From Melieria omissa (taxonomy: Eukaryota; Arthropoda; Insecta; Diptera; Ulidiidae), in assembly GCA_963971225.1 (NCBI GenBank), contig OZ020267.1, positions 119,033,891 to 119,097,890 of the forward strand: DNA of 64,000 nucleotides, given 5' to 3'. The notes under the pieces are model-generated. The model worked only from the letters and a program-made list of their open reading frames with translations, searched no databases and was not told the DNA's origin. The translations under genes and the position numbers were made by a program. This document shows, one piece after another, positions 32,629 through 44,967 of this stretch (positions are counted from its first letter, which is position 1; each line of letters begins with the position of its first letter).

Positions 32629-33840
32629 AGTAGGGGAATGGGTCCGGTTGTGGGCACCTTTTTGTTTTTGGCTCATAACTTTTTACCAAGTTCTTCTTAA
32701 TCGGACATATGGACATCTATGGAAAGCTAGAAACCTTGGCTAACAAGTAATGACAAAAGTAAATCGATTCCGTCAAATAGAAAATTTTTTTTTTAAATTT
32801 TGTAAAGTAATTTTTAACAAAAATTTTTTTTTGGTTCGGTTGTGGGCACCCCTGGAAAATCTGGTGGAAACGGGGAAATATTAAGAAAAACCAACACGAA
32901 TATAGAAAAACATTAAGTTTTAATTATTTGAAGCACAATGCACGCATGTGAAGTAGCTGGTACGCATGTCGGCACACTTTAGATGGACGGGCATTTCAAA
33001 ATGTAAGTGACCAAGTCATTCTCCTGGGCTGTCAAGAAGACCTAAAGTAAAATGAAATTCAACCTAATTAATCAACACTCTTCAAGTGCTGTGACGTGAA
33101 GAAGGTGGAAAACACCAGTCAACCTGATTCGATAACATCCACGAAAAGAAGAAAACACCACCGTCGACAACTTTGATGTCTCCGAAATTTTCTTCCACCT
33201 TCTTTTTGTAGCGTTGGAGAGTGGTTCGGGAAATCGCACAAGCTGCGGCAGTCGATTTTGTGGTTAGCTTATCTGCAGAACAATGTTAAATTACATCCAA
33301 CACATTAAAAAAGATATCGGAGGATTTTTTTTATTTACCCTCGTATGATATATGATAGCTAAAACAACCAAAAAATGCGTTAAAAGACCATTTTTGATGA
33401 AATAACTTACCAAAACTTACCAAATCACTAAAAGACGGGTGCCCACAACCGAACTAATTGCGGTGCCCACAACCGAATTTGGCAGCCATTTTGAGAAGTA
33501 GTGAAACATTTGTTCGGGGTAAACATATTGGTTGTAATCAATATTGGATCACAAAGTATAATAAATTAACTAAATAAAAATGCATTTTACTCGCCTTCTC
33601 GATGGATTCACTTCGATTTATGACACCATTTAAAATGTGTAAAAAAATTTTTGTCTTATTTTTTAAGCACAGAAAGATATATATGGTCCCAGCACAAAGC
33701 AGGCGTGTCTGTTCGACTTAGTATTTGGCACAAAAAGATCGTGGTTCCATAATGAACAAATGGCCTTAGTCAAAAAAACCCAGCCTGCTTTCTATCAAGA
33801 GATACGAAGGGGTGCCCACAACCGAACCTTTTACCCTACT
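32629..33840. mobile_element. AGTAGGG element with iterated GGTTGTGGGCACC
   Basis: The ends are AGTAGGGGAATGGGT...and ...ACCCTACT. The motif CGGTTGTGGGCACC or its complement occurs at about 32644, 32836, 33431, 33462 and 33812. It has no coding capacity. It shares its architecture with 30510-32201 and 37253-38214. Confidence 0.7.
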
Positions 33841-34189
33841 TTTGATCAAAAAAAATGTTTGAAAAAACTTCGTGATTATATATGGTTACCAGAGATACCA
33901 ATGTGGGAGCGGCCGATTTTGTATCCCGTTTTGTTTTTATAGATCTTTTAATCTTATTTTCTTGTGATCACCCGTAAAAGTATGATATGACACGATTCGT
34001 GAATTTTTTTATATTTTTCTGTGGCCATCTGTCAAAGATTTTTCGCAAAAGTGCATTGATATATTTTTCCTTTTGGTAGTCAATCGTGTGTGAAAGTTTA
34101 TTTCTCCTTGTAAGCCAAATAATATAAGAAACATAAAAACAGATCTAATACAATTTCTTTACTCCTTGCAACTGCCGATGTAAATGAAC

Positions 34190-34290
34190 TGAATTAATGT
34201 AAAATCTGAAAAATCTGAGCACACTTGGTGCTGTAGCTTATCCAAACTAAATAAAAATGCAACTTTAAGTCTCAAGCAATGCTAAACTAC
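34190..34290 (+). repeat. Dispersed repeat, second copy at 54105-54205
   Basis: Both copies contain TGTAAAATCTGAAAAATCT, CACACTTGGTGCT and TTTAAGTCTCA, in the same order and spacing with small indels. The family is unknown. Confidence 0.65.
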
Positions 34291-35079
34291 TTACTTAAAC
34301 TTAGCATACAAATTGCTATGCACAGACGACACCTTCTAATTTTGTCCCCACGTTGTATGGAGTCGAATTACTGTGTCCTGGTGCGAGTACGTCGTTGTGT
34401 TGTACCGTTTCGGCCGCCTCTCATCTCCGTAGCTCCAGCATATATCACTGGATGACAGCCGCCACTTAACCAACATAAAGAGAAGGATAACTTTCGCATT
34501 TAAGTTTGGCATTTATTCTCTTGACTTGGGAGTAATACTTTATCAGACATTTACATACAGATTTTTGTTTAGTTTTGTGTTACGCAATCAAGCCCTGATA
34601 TTATAAGTGTCCTTTTTGTTGTTGTGTTGTTATTACTCGCTTTTTACATAAATTTCGAATCTAATTTTAAAATATATATGAAGAAAGTGTCTTTATTGCT
34701 AACAGATGTAAGAACATCCCGGATGTGTGTGTAGTTGGTTCGGTTCAATCTGTTAAAGCAATATAATTGAATGATTTTTCTTTACAATTTGTCTAAGAAT
34801 ATTTGTAGGCAGTTTTGCTATATATACGTAATTTGGAAGGCTGTTTCTAATTTGGATGTAATGTGATTCTAAGTGATTCAGTCTTTTAAGCAAAAGTAAC
34901 CTGAAAAAAATAGAGAGAACAAAGCTACATTTACTGTTCTAAGCACATGTGCATATTTATGTGACTGACCTTTCAAGTTCTGAATCCGTTACAAATTATC
35001 CGTTTCGAGAACTGCCTCTTCGGCGATGCCAGACTTAGTTTTATTGCTCTCCAAAAGACGTGGCTTTCGATTGGGTACT

Positions 35080-35163
35080 CTATACAATACTCTCCGTTGC
35101 AGCCCCTTGGACACAAACCTCAGCGTCAACCCCAGTGGGCGTGTTACCATCATCGTTCGAGTC
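35080..35163 (-). other. Candidate terminal coding exon
   Basis: After an acceptor-like aaaatatag, the minus strand reads 27 codons, DSNDDGNTPTGVDAEVCVQG then AATESIV and a stop, with AATAAA 36 bases further on. Phase 0 agrees with the exon-like segment at 38592-38646. There is no homology I recognise. It could be a 3' exon of the TTLL4-type gene after a very long intron, of another gene, or chance. Confidence 0.25.
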
Positions 35164-36088
35164 CTATATTTTAGTTGCTACGTTAGTAATTTGCAATATG
35201 AAACGGGAATTTGGTGGGGTATTGGGATAGTAAAGGGGGGAAGTGAAGAAAAGAAACATAAATAAGTTAAGGCAAGCGTGACTCATACATCGAGTTACTT
35301 ACTATTACGTACTAAATCTGTAATTTAATCAAGGAAATATATAAACACTAGTTTTAAGCGGATTTCGCAATAACATGTCGTAAAGAATAGGTGCCCGACA
35401 TGTTTGACGTTTGCTCTATCGGGTACCCATAAAGCATTCGTTTGAATATATATTTACTACGTTCTATTAGCTCCAAAGCTAAAGGCTACGTAGGACAAAA
35501 ATTCCGAAAAAAACACTTTTACAAATAACTCCTCATGTACATACTCTTAAACAAAAACACTTCAGTAGTCATGCTATAAAGATTAAAAGAAATTCCAATT
35601 TGCCACCATCAGCAAACGTATTTAGCTTCTCCTTCTGACATGACCATGGCTATCATCATGTTTGTTGTGTAAATACGAATTTGCTCCTACAGCAGATGCC
35701 GTCGGTAGTTTTTTCGAATAAATTAAAAATGCGGAAAAAAACTTTTAGACACACATTATAAACAATTATTGGAGGAGCCATGCATACTGCCACAAATTAT
35801 AACTGCTAAATAAGATAATATACATAATTTTTGTTAAGTTTTAAGTAAAGTTAAATTATTTTTCCGAAATAAGTGTTGCAAATATTTAAAATCAACAAAA
35901 ACTACATTTTTCAATTTACATTGCTGTAAAAGGACTTCACTCGAGTTTAAATCTGGACTACATACAGGCCAATTTAGCAGTGGGATCCTGAAGGATTTCT
36001 AAAATTCTTTGGTTGCCTTCGTCATTTACGATTGCTGTGTTATCCTGTTGAAATATTCAAATTTGATCACTCGTTTCAGTCTCATTAA

Positions 36089-36808
36089 GGGGGTCTTCTG
36101 CTTACGCGGATTGAAAAAATCGATATTTTTTTTTTGCATTTTTTGAATATAGAGGATATAAGGAATACCTCTTATAAACGGTTTCGTGAAAAACACATTC
36201 CTTCTTGGGTTTTCGAAGCCGGAAACATAGCCGCCTCCAGCCGTTTCGAGCATTTCCGTTATCTTTAAACGCATTTTCCCGAAAATCACCTTTTTTATAC
36301 TTTGTGGTATGACTTCTACAAGTAATTTTCATCGGATTTGACTAATTTTTTTTTTCACTTCTTCATAAAACACTTCTCTATGCTTCTCCGAGTACGATTT
36401 TTGAAATTTTGTTTTGTTCAATTTTTATGACCCTCAACAGGTCAAAAAACGTGGTTGAAAATACAACTTTTCACAAAAAACCGTATAATTTGAAAAATTT
36501 TAAAAATAAAAAAAATCGTACTCGGAGAAGCATAGAGAAGTGTTTTATGAAGAAGTGAAAAAAATAATTAGTCAAATCCGATGAAAATTACTTGTAGAAG
36601 TCATACCACAAAGTATAAAAAAGGTGATTTTCGGGAAAATGCGTTTAAAGATAACGGAAATGCACACACATAAGGCATTTGTCATTTTTCAAGTTTAAAC
36701 ATGTACAAAAATAATAAAAAAAAAATTTTTCAATTATCTTGTATAGTTTCCTTACAATTAATTTCCAAAAATAGACTAAAATTCCGGGCGCGTAAGCAGA
36801 AGACCCCC
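36089..36808. mobile_element. TTAA-flanked element with long internal hairpin
   Basis: The ends GGGGGTCTTCTGCTTACGCG and CGCGTAAGCAGAAGACCCCC are exact inverts between TTAA sites (36085-36088 and 36809-36812). A second, inner inverted repeat of about 150 bases pairs 36249-36405 with 36502-36662 almost perfectly (CATTTCCGTTATCTTTAAAC versus GTTTAAAGATAACGGAAATG), leaving a loop of about 95 bases. No ORF of note. Confidence 0.85.
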
Positions 36809-37252
36809 TTAATGTACAAAAATGGTTTCAATTGAGTTTTCTCTTCCTTAAGGATTCCAAACTAAGTGACGTCTTTTGACGCTTTAACTCGCCGATATTA
36901 ATTCGAAAAATCGAGACAATATGTGCAAATATGGCAGAAGTACAGAGAATATTACAGCTGTAATCGTAATTGTGGGTGAACACCCACACTTGGTTGACAA
37001 AGCATTAATCTATTTCAATAGATTAAAAAATCCAAATCCAAAATAAAAAAATTTTGTTAAGTGCCTTTACTCAATCGATGAATTTCGTGACAACAATAAC
37101 TCTTTAACACTATGTATAGAATTTTGTAGTGCCCGACTTATACTGCCCATTCCCCCAAAAAAAAATTAATTTTATTATTTAAATTAAACTCAAAAAAGGA
37201 TGTTATCACGATTTGACAAATTCTCTAAAAATAAAATAGAATATATACATAT

Positions 37253-38214
37253 GTAAGGGAGAGGGCTGGGTTGTGAACCGGGTTTTGTTTTTTGGCTCTA
37301 ACTTTTCACAGAATAAAGATATCGAAAAATCGAAGCTACCGTTGGAAAGGTAAATATAAAACGCAACTCTTTTATGAAAACTGATTACTGTTTTGGTTGA
37401 TATTTAACTCTCTACGTCCGATTTTCTAAGAACGTTATTTTTCGCTTTTCCAAAAAAGTGGCTGGGTTGTGAACCATATGGAAAATCCCTATTAAAGTCG
37501 GAAAATACGAAGAAAACACCCATAATTTTTAGGTAAGTTGAGAATTTATTCAATCAGGAGGCCTCAAGAGGTGAAAAAAGTTATAATGACGCCACGTAGG
37601 CAAAAAAATCGCAAATAATGAAAGTGCTCAATTTTTTTCATTTTCATCCTAATCGGTGCCGCAATGTTTGCATGTGAAATACGAACGCGTTTTCGCATTG
37701 GCCCACTTCAAGTGAACTCACCAAAATCGAGTGAAATTACATAAAATTACTTTATTTTAATATATCCGTCCATATTTGACAGTGTTAGAACAAATGTAGT
37801 ACGAAAAACAGGTGGTTCATAACCCAGTGGTTCACAGCCCAACCACGATGCCATTTTGGAAACTTTAAAATAAACGACACTTCCAATCATAATTCGACAT
37901 AAACAAATATATTGCATCGTAAAATAGAATCAAAACACTAAATAAACATTTTATTACACTGACCTTTTTGCAATAAGCAGTCACTTGGATAGCACTTAAA
38001 AAAAAGCAAACAAGTTTTCGCAGTCGATTTTCAAACACGATGTCTGTAGCTGCCACAAGCAATACGTGTTTGTACTTCGGTGTAACCACAAAATCAGAGT
38101 CATATCATAAGACAAACTTGACAGTTGAAAGATTGGCGATATGTCAATTAGGGAAAGAAAAAACGGTAATGGTTCACAACCCAGCCTGGTTCACAACTCA
38201 GCCCTCTCCCTTAC
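37253..38214. mobile_element. GTAAGGGAGAGGG element with iterated GGTTGTGAACC
   Basis: The ends GTAAGGGAGAGGGCTGGGTT and CAGCCCTCTCCCTTAC are inverted. (G)GGTTGTGAACC or its complement occurs at about 37269, 37460, 37813, 37830, 38171 and 38188. It has no transposase. Flanking TAT/ATA-rich sequence gives no certain duplication. Confidence 0.75.
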
Positions 38215-40770
38215 CTATATACCAATTTTTCCATAATACATTAATTTCGAAAGTGTAAGGACCCAACTCAATTTGTATTCAGATTTAGACTCTCAGACAT
38301 TTTTAGACTTGGAATCAAACCGATGCGAATACCGACACAATAACAGAGACGGACTCCCAACAAAAATACTGGTGAAAAAATATAAAAATATAATCTTCAA
38401 TTGGATACGAGAAACACGAATTTGAAGTTATTTTTGCAATTCCGTTATTAGTATATTACGACACAAGCGTCATAAGCGGTTACAGTGATTCGTTTTATAG
38501 ATTTCATCAAAGTAAAAGCGCAAAGAAACACTTTGTGTACTTTAATGCGTAAAAATGCAAGCAATTTCTTAGCAAATGATCGCGATCTTACTTTTATGCA
38601 ATCTGAAACGTCACTCAGGCTGCGGTCGTAATGATGCTTCAAGTACCTGAATATAATTTATATAATTGTTTAAGAGCATCTCATAAATACTTAAATACTT
38701 TTTCTTTTTGAATTCTTTTAATCACTGCTAGTGGCTTTACTTCTCTTACCCTAGATCGAGCACTGCTCTTTTGCTACAACTAGGAGTATATTACTTCTCA
38801 CACTATGGGAACTTCCAGCCCATAACTATAAGAGCAGTTTTATGTTTGAGTTTTGCTAAAGAAGAACGGTGCACGAGTGCACAGCCCTGCAAGTACCTTC
38901 TCAAACATGAACCGCATCCTACACTTGTTAGCATAACTTTGGCACAGTGTACTTTCCAAACGTATAATGCTGGCAGTGCTAGTTTTTGGGAAATTGAGCT
39001 TACATTACCCTTTCGTCCGTTTAATAAACTGGAAAGTAAACAAATGCGGTATGTATGTACATGAACACAATAGATACATAAAAATGATTGAATTTAATCA
39101 AAGCCTAATGTTACGCACTAACTACATACATATTTCAAATGACAGATGAAAAATTGTATAGAGAAAATATGTAGTTACAATATCACAGCCTACAACACAT
39201 ATTAAACATGTTTTATAACTTGGGGTTGTGCGCTAATTAGCTACAACACATGACAATAGCCATTTAAGAAGCTAATATTTTCATGTCGACCGCAGCGGCT
39301 CATGTGTGGCGTGACTTTAACTATTAATGAATTCAAATACACGTGCAACAAAATACAATTGTCACAAACAACTCGATAAATAATTCGACTAGCGTTCCAC
39401 TTAGGGACAGTCCCTCCAGGCGTCTATTGCTAGGTACGATTCCAATGACCGATTTCGTGTAGATAAGCTGATAACATTACAATACATCTGTTCACATACT
39501 TTGTGATTGTTCTTCTACGTGACTGCCGCCACTAAAGAAGTAAAACAAATAACTTACTTTTTCAATAGGACTACAGCAAAGAAAGCGATTTCTTGGAAAT
39601 TTCAATTTATTTTATTATAAAAATTAACTCAATCAATAAAAGCTTCTCTTATACAATAATCACTAAAATTTTTATGAACACATCAATTACTATAATATAG
39701 TGTTTTGCAATGCAACCTGTGTGAATGTCAGCAATCAATAACTTTATATACTATACTATATAACTTTATGTTGTATCAATTAATAACTTTATATACATCT
39801 GCTGTCAGTTACGTATTGCACTCGATATGTGTACGTACAAACATGTACTACCCTGAGACGTTGAAATTTGAACACTATGAATAATTGAAAAGAAGCTCAA
39901 ACTTTCATTCACTGCATTTTCTCTGCTGTTCCACCGAACCCTTTTACTGGCATACAAAACAATTGCATATCTAATTACTATTCTGTTATTGTTATTTTGT
40001 CATTTATTTTAAGATAATGGCGAAAATGAAAGAATTAAATGAATAACATTTTCATTTAAAGCAAAAATAAGTAAAATTATTCGAGTGTTATGTTTCAAAT
40101 TTTAAAATAAAAAGCTTTCTAACGTGATACATTTATAAAGTGCAGCATTAAGTCTATTAAAGTCGGTATATGGTTCATTCATTTGAAACCCTTTTACTTT
40201 TCGCATTGTTTGCGCTTGAAACGCATTCAAAAATTATTCGTATCATCTTATAAGTCCGGTGTATGCTTTGTGTATTAATTTGGAGAACAGGAGAACTGTG
40301 CTGTTTTCAAATTTTTTCTTGGACATTGTAGTTGGGAGAGTGAACTGAACCTTATTGATTTTAAAGTCCAACCGAGAGCACTCCCGCAGTTAGCAATGTT
40401 TAATTTTAAGATGGGCACAAACAAACCCAGGAATTTTGGCTATGTACGCATACAAAGCACTGCACAAAATTAGGGTCTCAATTAATTAGTTTTAATTTAA
40501 TAATTAGAAAAAAAAACTTCAAAATGTTTGTGTGAAAAGAGCTAACCGTGATTCGATTTCATACATGTAATAAAAAAGACGCATAAAAATACGATATTCC
40601 CGCCGCCATGGTTGATTAGGAATGTAATATATATCCCATACAAACTCAAGATGGAGGGTTGTTGTGGTGGTATTTCTTTTTGATTTTTATTTATTTTATT
40701 TACTATTCTGGGATTCATTTGCAGAAAAATAAATATAAAATGTTATTGCTTAAAACAATAAGAGGAACAA
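38215..40770. other. Low-repeat non-coding stretch
   Basis: This is one of the few parts without bounded transposons. It holds the exon-like segment 38592-38646. Otherwise it is AT-rich with no recognised gene. Confidence 0.4.
38592..38646 (-). other. Candidate internal coding exon, 55 bases
   Basis: Between a tattcag acceptor and an AAAA|gtaaga donor on the minus strand, one frame reads YLKHHYDRSLSDVSDCIK. It enters needing two bases and leaves in phase 0, which fits 35080-35163 downstream but not directly the last visible TTLL4 exon (phase 0 donor). Splice signals are good; identity is unknown. Confidence 0.25.
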
Positions 40771-41300
40771 TGTTGCCAGATACCTGAAATGACTTTCTTT
40801 CTAAATCTTAAAAAAATATTGAAATTTCCTGCCAAAAGTTAAAAAATCTCCTAAATGAAAAAAAAATAAAACAATAAATGCAAAATAATGCAGCCTTATT
40901 TTATTCATCTTCCGCTTAACAACAAAAACTTAACAGAAACGCAACATATAACAATTGAATTCAACAAAAAGTGCCATTTTTGGCGAGATATCATTATCAC
41001 AGCAATAAGTGGGAACGAGATAGAACGAGCTTACATTTAAATTAAAAATTAATTAAAAAAAAATTAATTAAATTAAAAATTAATTAAAAAAAATTAAAAT
41101 AGTTACCAAAATATGTTTCATTGCCAGTGTTCCTAATACATCATACTTCGTTATTCGAAAATCTCCTAAACATCCACTAAGGATCCGAAAAATCCCCAAA
41201 CATAAAATATAAATCTCCTAAACTTTCTCCTACACAAATCTTCCTCCTAAGAGTCAAAGAATCTTCTAAATTTAGGAGGAAATCTCCTGATCTGGCAACA
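40771..41300. mobile_element. Probable DNA element with TGTTGCCAGAT ends
   Basis: TGTTGCCAGATACCTGA at the left is mirrored by CTGATCTGGCAACA at the right, and TCTCCTAAA-type words occur in several places inside, in both orientations. It is AT-rich and non-coding. Confidence 0.5.
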
Positions 41301-41338
41301 CTGGCTCGGAACGAAGCTGCTTTGTGTTCGTATTATGG

Positions 41339-41496
41339 CGATGTTGTGCTGCCGGTCAAATGATCCCGGTCACGGATAAAATTTTTGTTGCTTCAGTGTA
41401 AAAGAAAATTGGGAAAGCGAAATTTTTCTCTTTTACATTGAAGCAACAACAATTTTATCCGTGACCGGGATCATTTGACCGGCAGCATAACATCGG
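41339..41496. repeat. Near-perfect hairpin (arms about 68 bases)
   Basis: The left arm CGATGTTGTGCTGCCGGTCA and onward is mirrored by TGACCGGCAGCATAACATCG at the right. The arms pair with only a few mismatches around a spacer of about 15-20 bases (near GGGAAAGCG). It may be a minimal MITE and would fold into a pre-miRNA-like stem if transcribed. Confidence 0.75.
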
Positions 41497-42625
41497 GCTT
41501 ACTCGACAATTTAGAGGTACCGAAAAATGAGTACCTTTTTTCGGCTTCTCTTCGGATACGTGTTCCGGTTTTGAAACTGCACGTGAAGGCATCGAGTATA
41601 AATGGATGTATGCCGCTCTCTAGTTCGTATACATGCGTCGGCGTCGTTTCTACTCGCGAGTAGCAGAATGGTCATCAGTGTACCTGAGTATTGAATGAAC
41701 TGAATAAAATAATGGCCAACTGTAACTTTGACTTGGCTGAGTTTAAATCGACACTTAAAATGCTGTTGAATACATCTTTAATTTTAAATCGTAGTCTGAA
41801 AGAACGTATGTTCATAGACTTGATCAAATAAATAAATAAACAGAGCAATCGGTGAAATAGAAGAGAAAATACATTAAATAAAACTTCGGGTTTGTAAAAT
41901 TGTTCACAGCGTCCTAACTTAACGTGTCAGGGCAGTGTATACCGTGTAATGGTTATATGTGTACCATTTCCACAATGAAACGTGAAAATATGTGTAGTAG
42001 CGGTCAGTGTGAACAGGGAGTTCTGTTTAGCTATGCTCATTCCTTCGCCTGTTTACCCGCAACTGTATGCATGCTGAGAGACTGCCATAACTTTTTTATC
42101 ATAATTGCTCTTGAAAATTAGGGAAAAATTAGGCCGACCACGTCTACTATGGAAAAGGACCATAAACACTGGAAACACGTTAAGTTCAAATTTCAAAATT
42201 ATCTTTTACTGTGCTACTTGATGGCCATTTGCGACGGCTGCAACATATTCAACAAACAGTAATGCTTTGTGCTGAAATATTATTCAGATTGAGATTTAAA
42301 AACCGTTGGAAATTCTGAATGGACGGATCCGCCAAGGAGGAGGGGGTATCAGAGGATGGATGCAATTTTAATTAAATATTGATGTTTCCAGAGAACTCTG
42401 AAGGCTATTGTAATAAATATTTTTTAATTGATTTTATAGACAGTCACAGGGGCCATCGTACGTTAGATCAAAGTTGGTAACTCAAATAAAATTAAATACC
42501 TTCTCATTCTACATTTAATCCTGCAAACAAGTTATTCAAAATATTCATAAAAAGAGCAACTGGTCTGGCACAAAAGCGAAATAGCAAACTAGTTACTGAG
42601 CTCCTTTTTTGAGCAATGTAGCAAC
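41497..42625. other. Intergenic, possible LINE 3' tail
   Basis: Sequence 41711-41838 reads MANCNFDLAEFKSTLKMLLN and then, after further codons, a stop and an (AAAT)n tail, resembling the very 3' end of a LINE ORF2 such as that in aub intron 7. No gene is seen in the remainder. Confidence 0.35.
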
Positions 42626-42948
42626 CATGGCTCAATAATAAGGTTATAGCATCCCCGCAACACCAAAAACCACATGTATTTTGTTGGTAGGACCGTTTAT
42701 CGCTACTGTCAAAATCAACTGATATTTTCCGACGAAAGAGGGAGAAGAAACTGAAAACAAACAAAACTGATTGTTGCCAGACGGTGCTGTATTTGAGTGA
42801 AAAAACGTGAAAAGTGCTCAGGTCAGTTGTTTTCAGCCAGGTATTTTCATTTCAACCGATGCGGCAACACCGACAGCACACCGACGATTTTGACAAAAGC
42901 GATCAACGATCAGCCGGTGGCTTGCTACAACCTTATAGTTGAACCATG
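42626..42948. repeat. Diverged inverted-end element related to 16337-16806
   Basis: CATGGCTCAATAATAAGGTT at the left and AACCTTATAGTTGAACCATG at the right pair with several mismatches and resemble the CATGGCACAATAAACAAGGT end. No duplication is seen at the flanks. Confidence 0.5.
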
Positions 42949-44967
42949 GCTTTTGTCGTATGTTCTCGAAAAGTCAATCGAACATACAACTTTGTTTCCT
43001 AAAGCCATATAGATCTCGACAAATTTCATGGTGAAACTGATTTTATAAGATTTTTTGTTATAGCACAAAATTATTCAAGCACAAAAATAGATAGAAATCA
43101 AGAAAATTAATGTATCAAAATGCTTTTTGATTAATAGTCGCTTTAGTAGATTATTTGAAGAAATTTCTTGTTTGCACAAGTACATAAAAATTGTGTTTAT
43201 TTCAGAAATTCTTATTTGCGAACGGCATTGAGTTTTGCCGTTTTGTCTTATTTTTAATTTTGCGCATGTTATGTTCGCACTCATATTGCATCAAATGAAT
43301 GTTCTTTGTAAGAAAAAGAGGTGTTCTCATACCAAATATTATTTTTTACACAAGAACTGAATAAAAACCATTTGTGATTCTGCACCTAAGAGACAGTTTA
43401 TTGGTAGAACTCTTGAAATTGATTCAGTCATAGAATCAAACAATATGGACGTATCTGATGTTTAGAAAAAGGACTTTTTGACATATAACAATATTTACTT
43501 ATATCACTTCCTTGTTATAGAGTTGAGCTTTTTCTAATTTACGGTTGGCGACGAATAAACAAATAAGCAGATATTTACCCACCATGGGTTTTACTTATTG
43601 GCAGCACAAAATATGTATGAGAAACACCGTCGGAAGAATGCAAATATGCAGCAATATCAAAGGCAACGAACAAACTTTAATGATGCAAACCTTCTTGTAT
43701 TTTCCTGTAGGTGTGCAAAATAACATGTAATATTCTTCCGAATAGATTTCAGCTGATATAGGTTCACCACAATTTTTTCTTATTTGCTGCACAATAATTA
43801 CATAGAAAGTGACGGCAGAATAAAACTGCCAGAGAAATGTATCAACAAAAGCAACTGTGAATATGATTTTATGATGACAAACCAGTTAAATATTCTGTTG
43901 GAATCGAAAACGCACAAAAATCCTTGTTCCGGGGTAGTTTTTCATATAAAATAATATTGTTTCTCAAAGGCGGTGATACCGACATATTCGCGAACAATTA
44001 ACAGCTGATTTTTTTTCCACCTCGCATTTCAGCAGGATCATCAAAGAGAAATTTATATGAAAATTTGCTCGTATCGTATCCGGATTACAGTCAAAAATAG
44101 AAAGCAATTGGGTGTCCGGATTGGCGTTGTCCGTATTATCGAGATTGTACTGTACCTACTTTTCAAATAGGGCTTTTGGTAATGGCACATTTATGTGACT
44201 TAGTACTGGAAATTTCTTTTCCCCGATTTATAGTCAAAATTTCATGAAATCTTGTTCGCTGGAAACGAATTAATTGCATCTAAAGTGAAAGTATCTTTGT
44301 TTTATTAGTAAAAAAATATCACCGAACGCAGAGCAAGTATTAAGTTTTGCTTTAAACTTGGAAAAACTTAAACCGAAACGTTTCAACAAAGTAAGTAACA
44401 AAACTTTTTGACCCAGGTTAATAAAGTACAATCGCATTCCCAACGTACGCTATGTTGACGACGTAGGCGGGGGCCACAATCGAGGTGGCACTTACTGAAA
44501 ACTTTACATTTTAAATCTCTGTAAACAAAGACATATTTTATTTCCCAACACTTTCAAAATATTTGTAAACCAAAAGTGAAGGGCTCAGTGGCAAAATGCA
44601 AAAATTACAGCGGCAAATCGCGCATGGAATTTCAAATTCCCAAAATCTACAAAAAAAACAGCTATAAAAAGTAATTGGATTTGCTATTTAAGGGGTATAA
44701 GTATAAGATGTCCCTGGAATAATCTCACGACGCAACACTGACTTGATCGTTTGATTTGGCGAAAGCCTCATTATCGGGTGGTCGGGTGGTCTAACATCGC
44801 CCTTACTAATTTCGCTAATTTGTCAAAAATGACAGCGCCTCGCGTCACGTAGGTATAGGTTAGCTCTGATTGGCTGAGGCTGAAAATATTTTTGAGCAAA
44901 AATCTGTCAAAAAGTGTAAACAAATCTGGAAAAAAGTTGCCACATCTTATACTTTTTAATAATAATA
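42949..44967. other. Intergenic sequence, nothing recognised
   Basis: No gene is seen. TTAAGGGGTATAAGTATAAG at about 44690 and CTTATACTTTTTAA at about 44945 may be ends of a decayed TTAA-type element lying just before the SINE. Confidence 0.35.

Larger units (their letters stand above)
33841..36088. other. Intergenic or intronic sequence, few repeats
   Basis: No bounded element is visible. The block at 34190-34290 recurs at 54105-54205. A minus-strand exon-like segment lies at 35080-35163 (separate entry). Confidence 0.4.
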
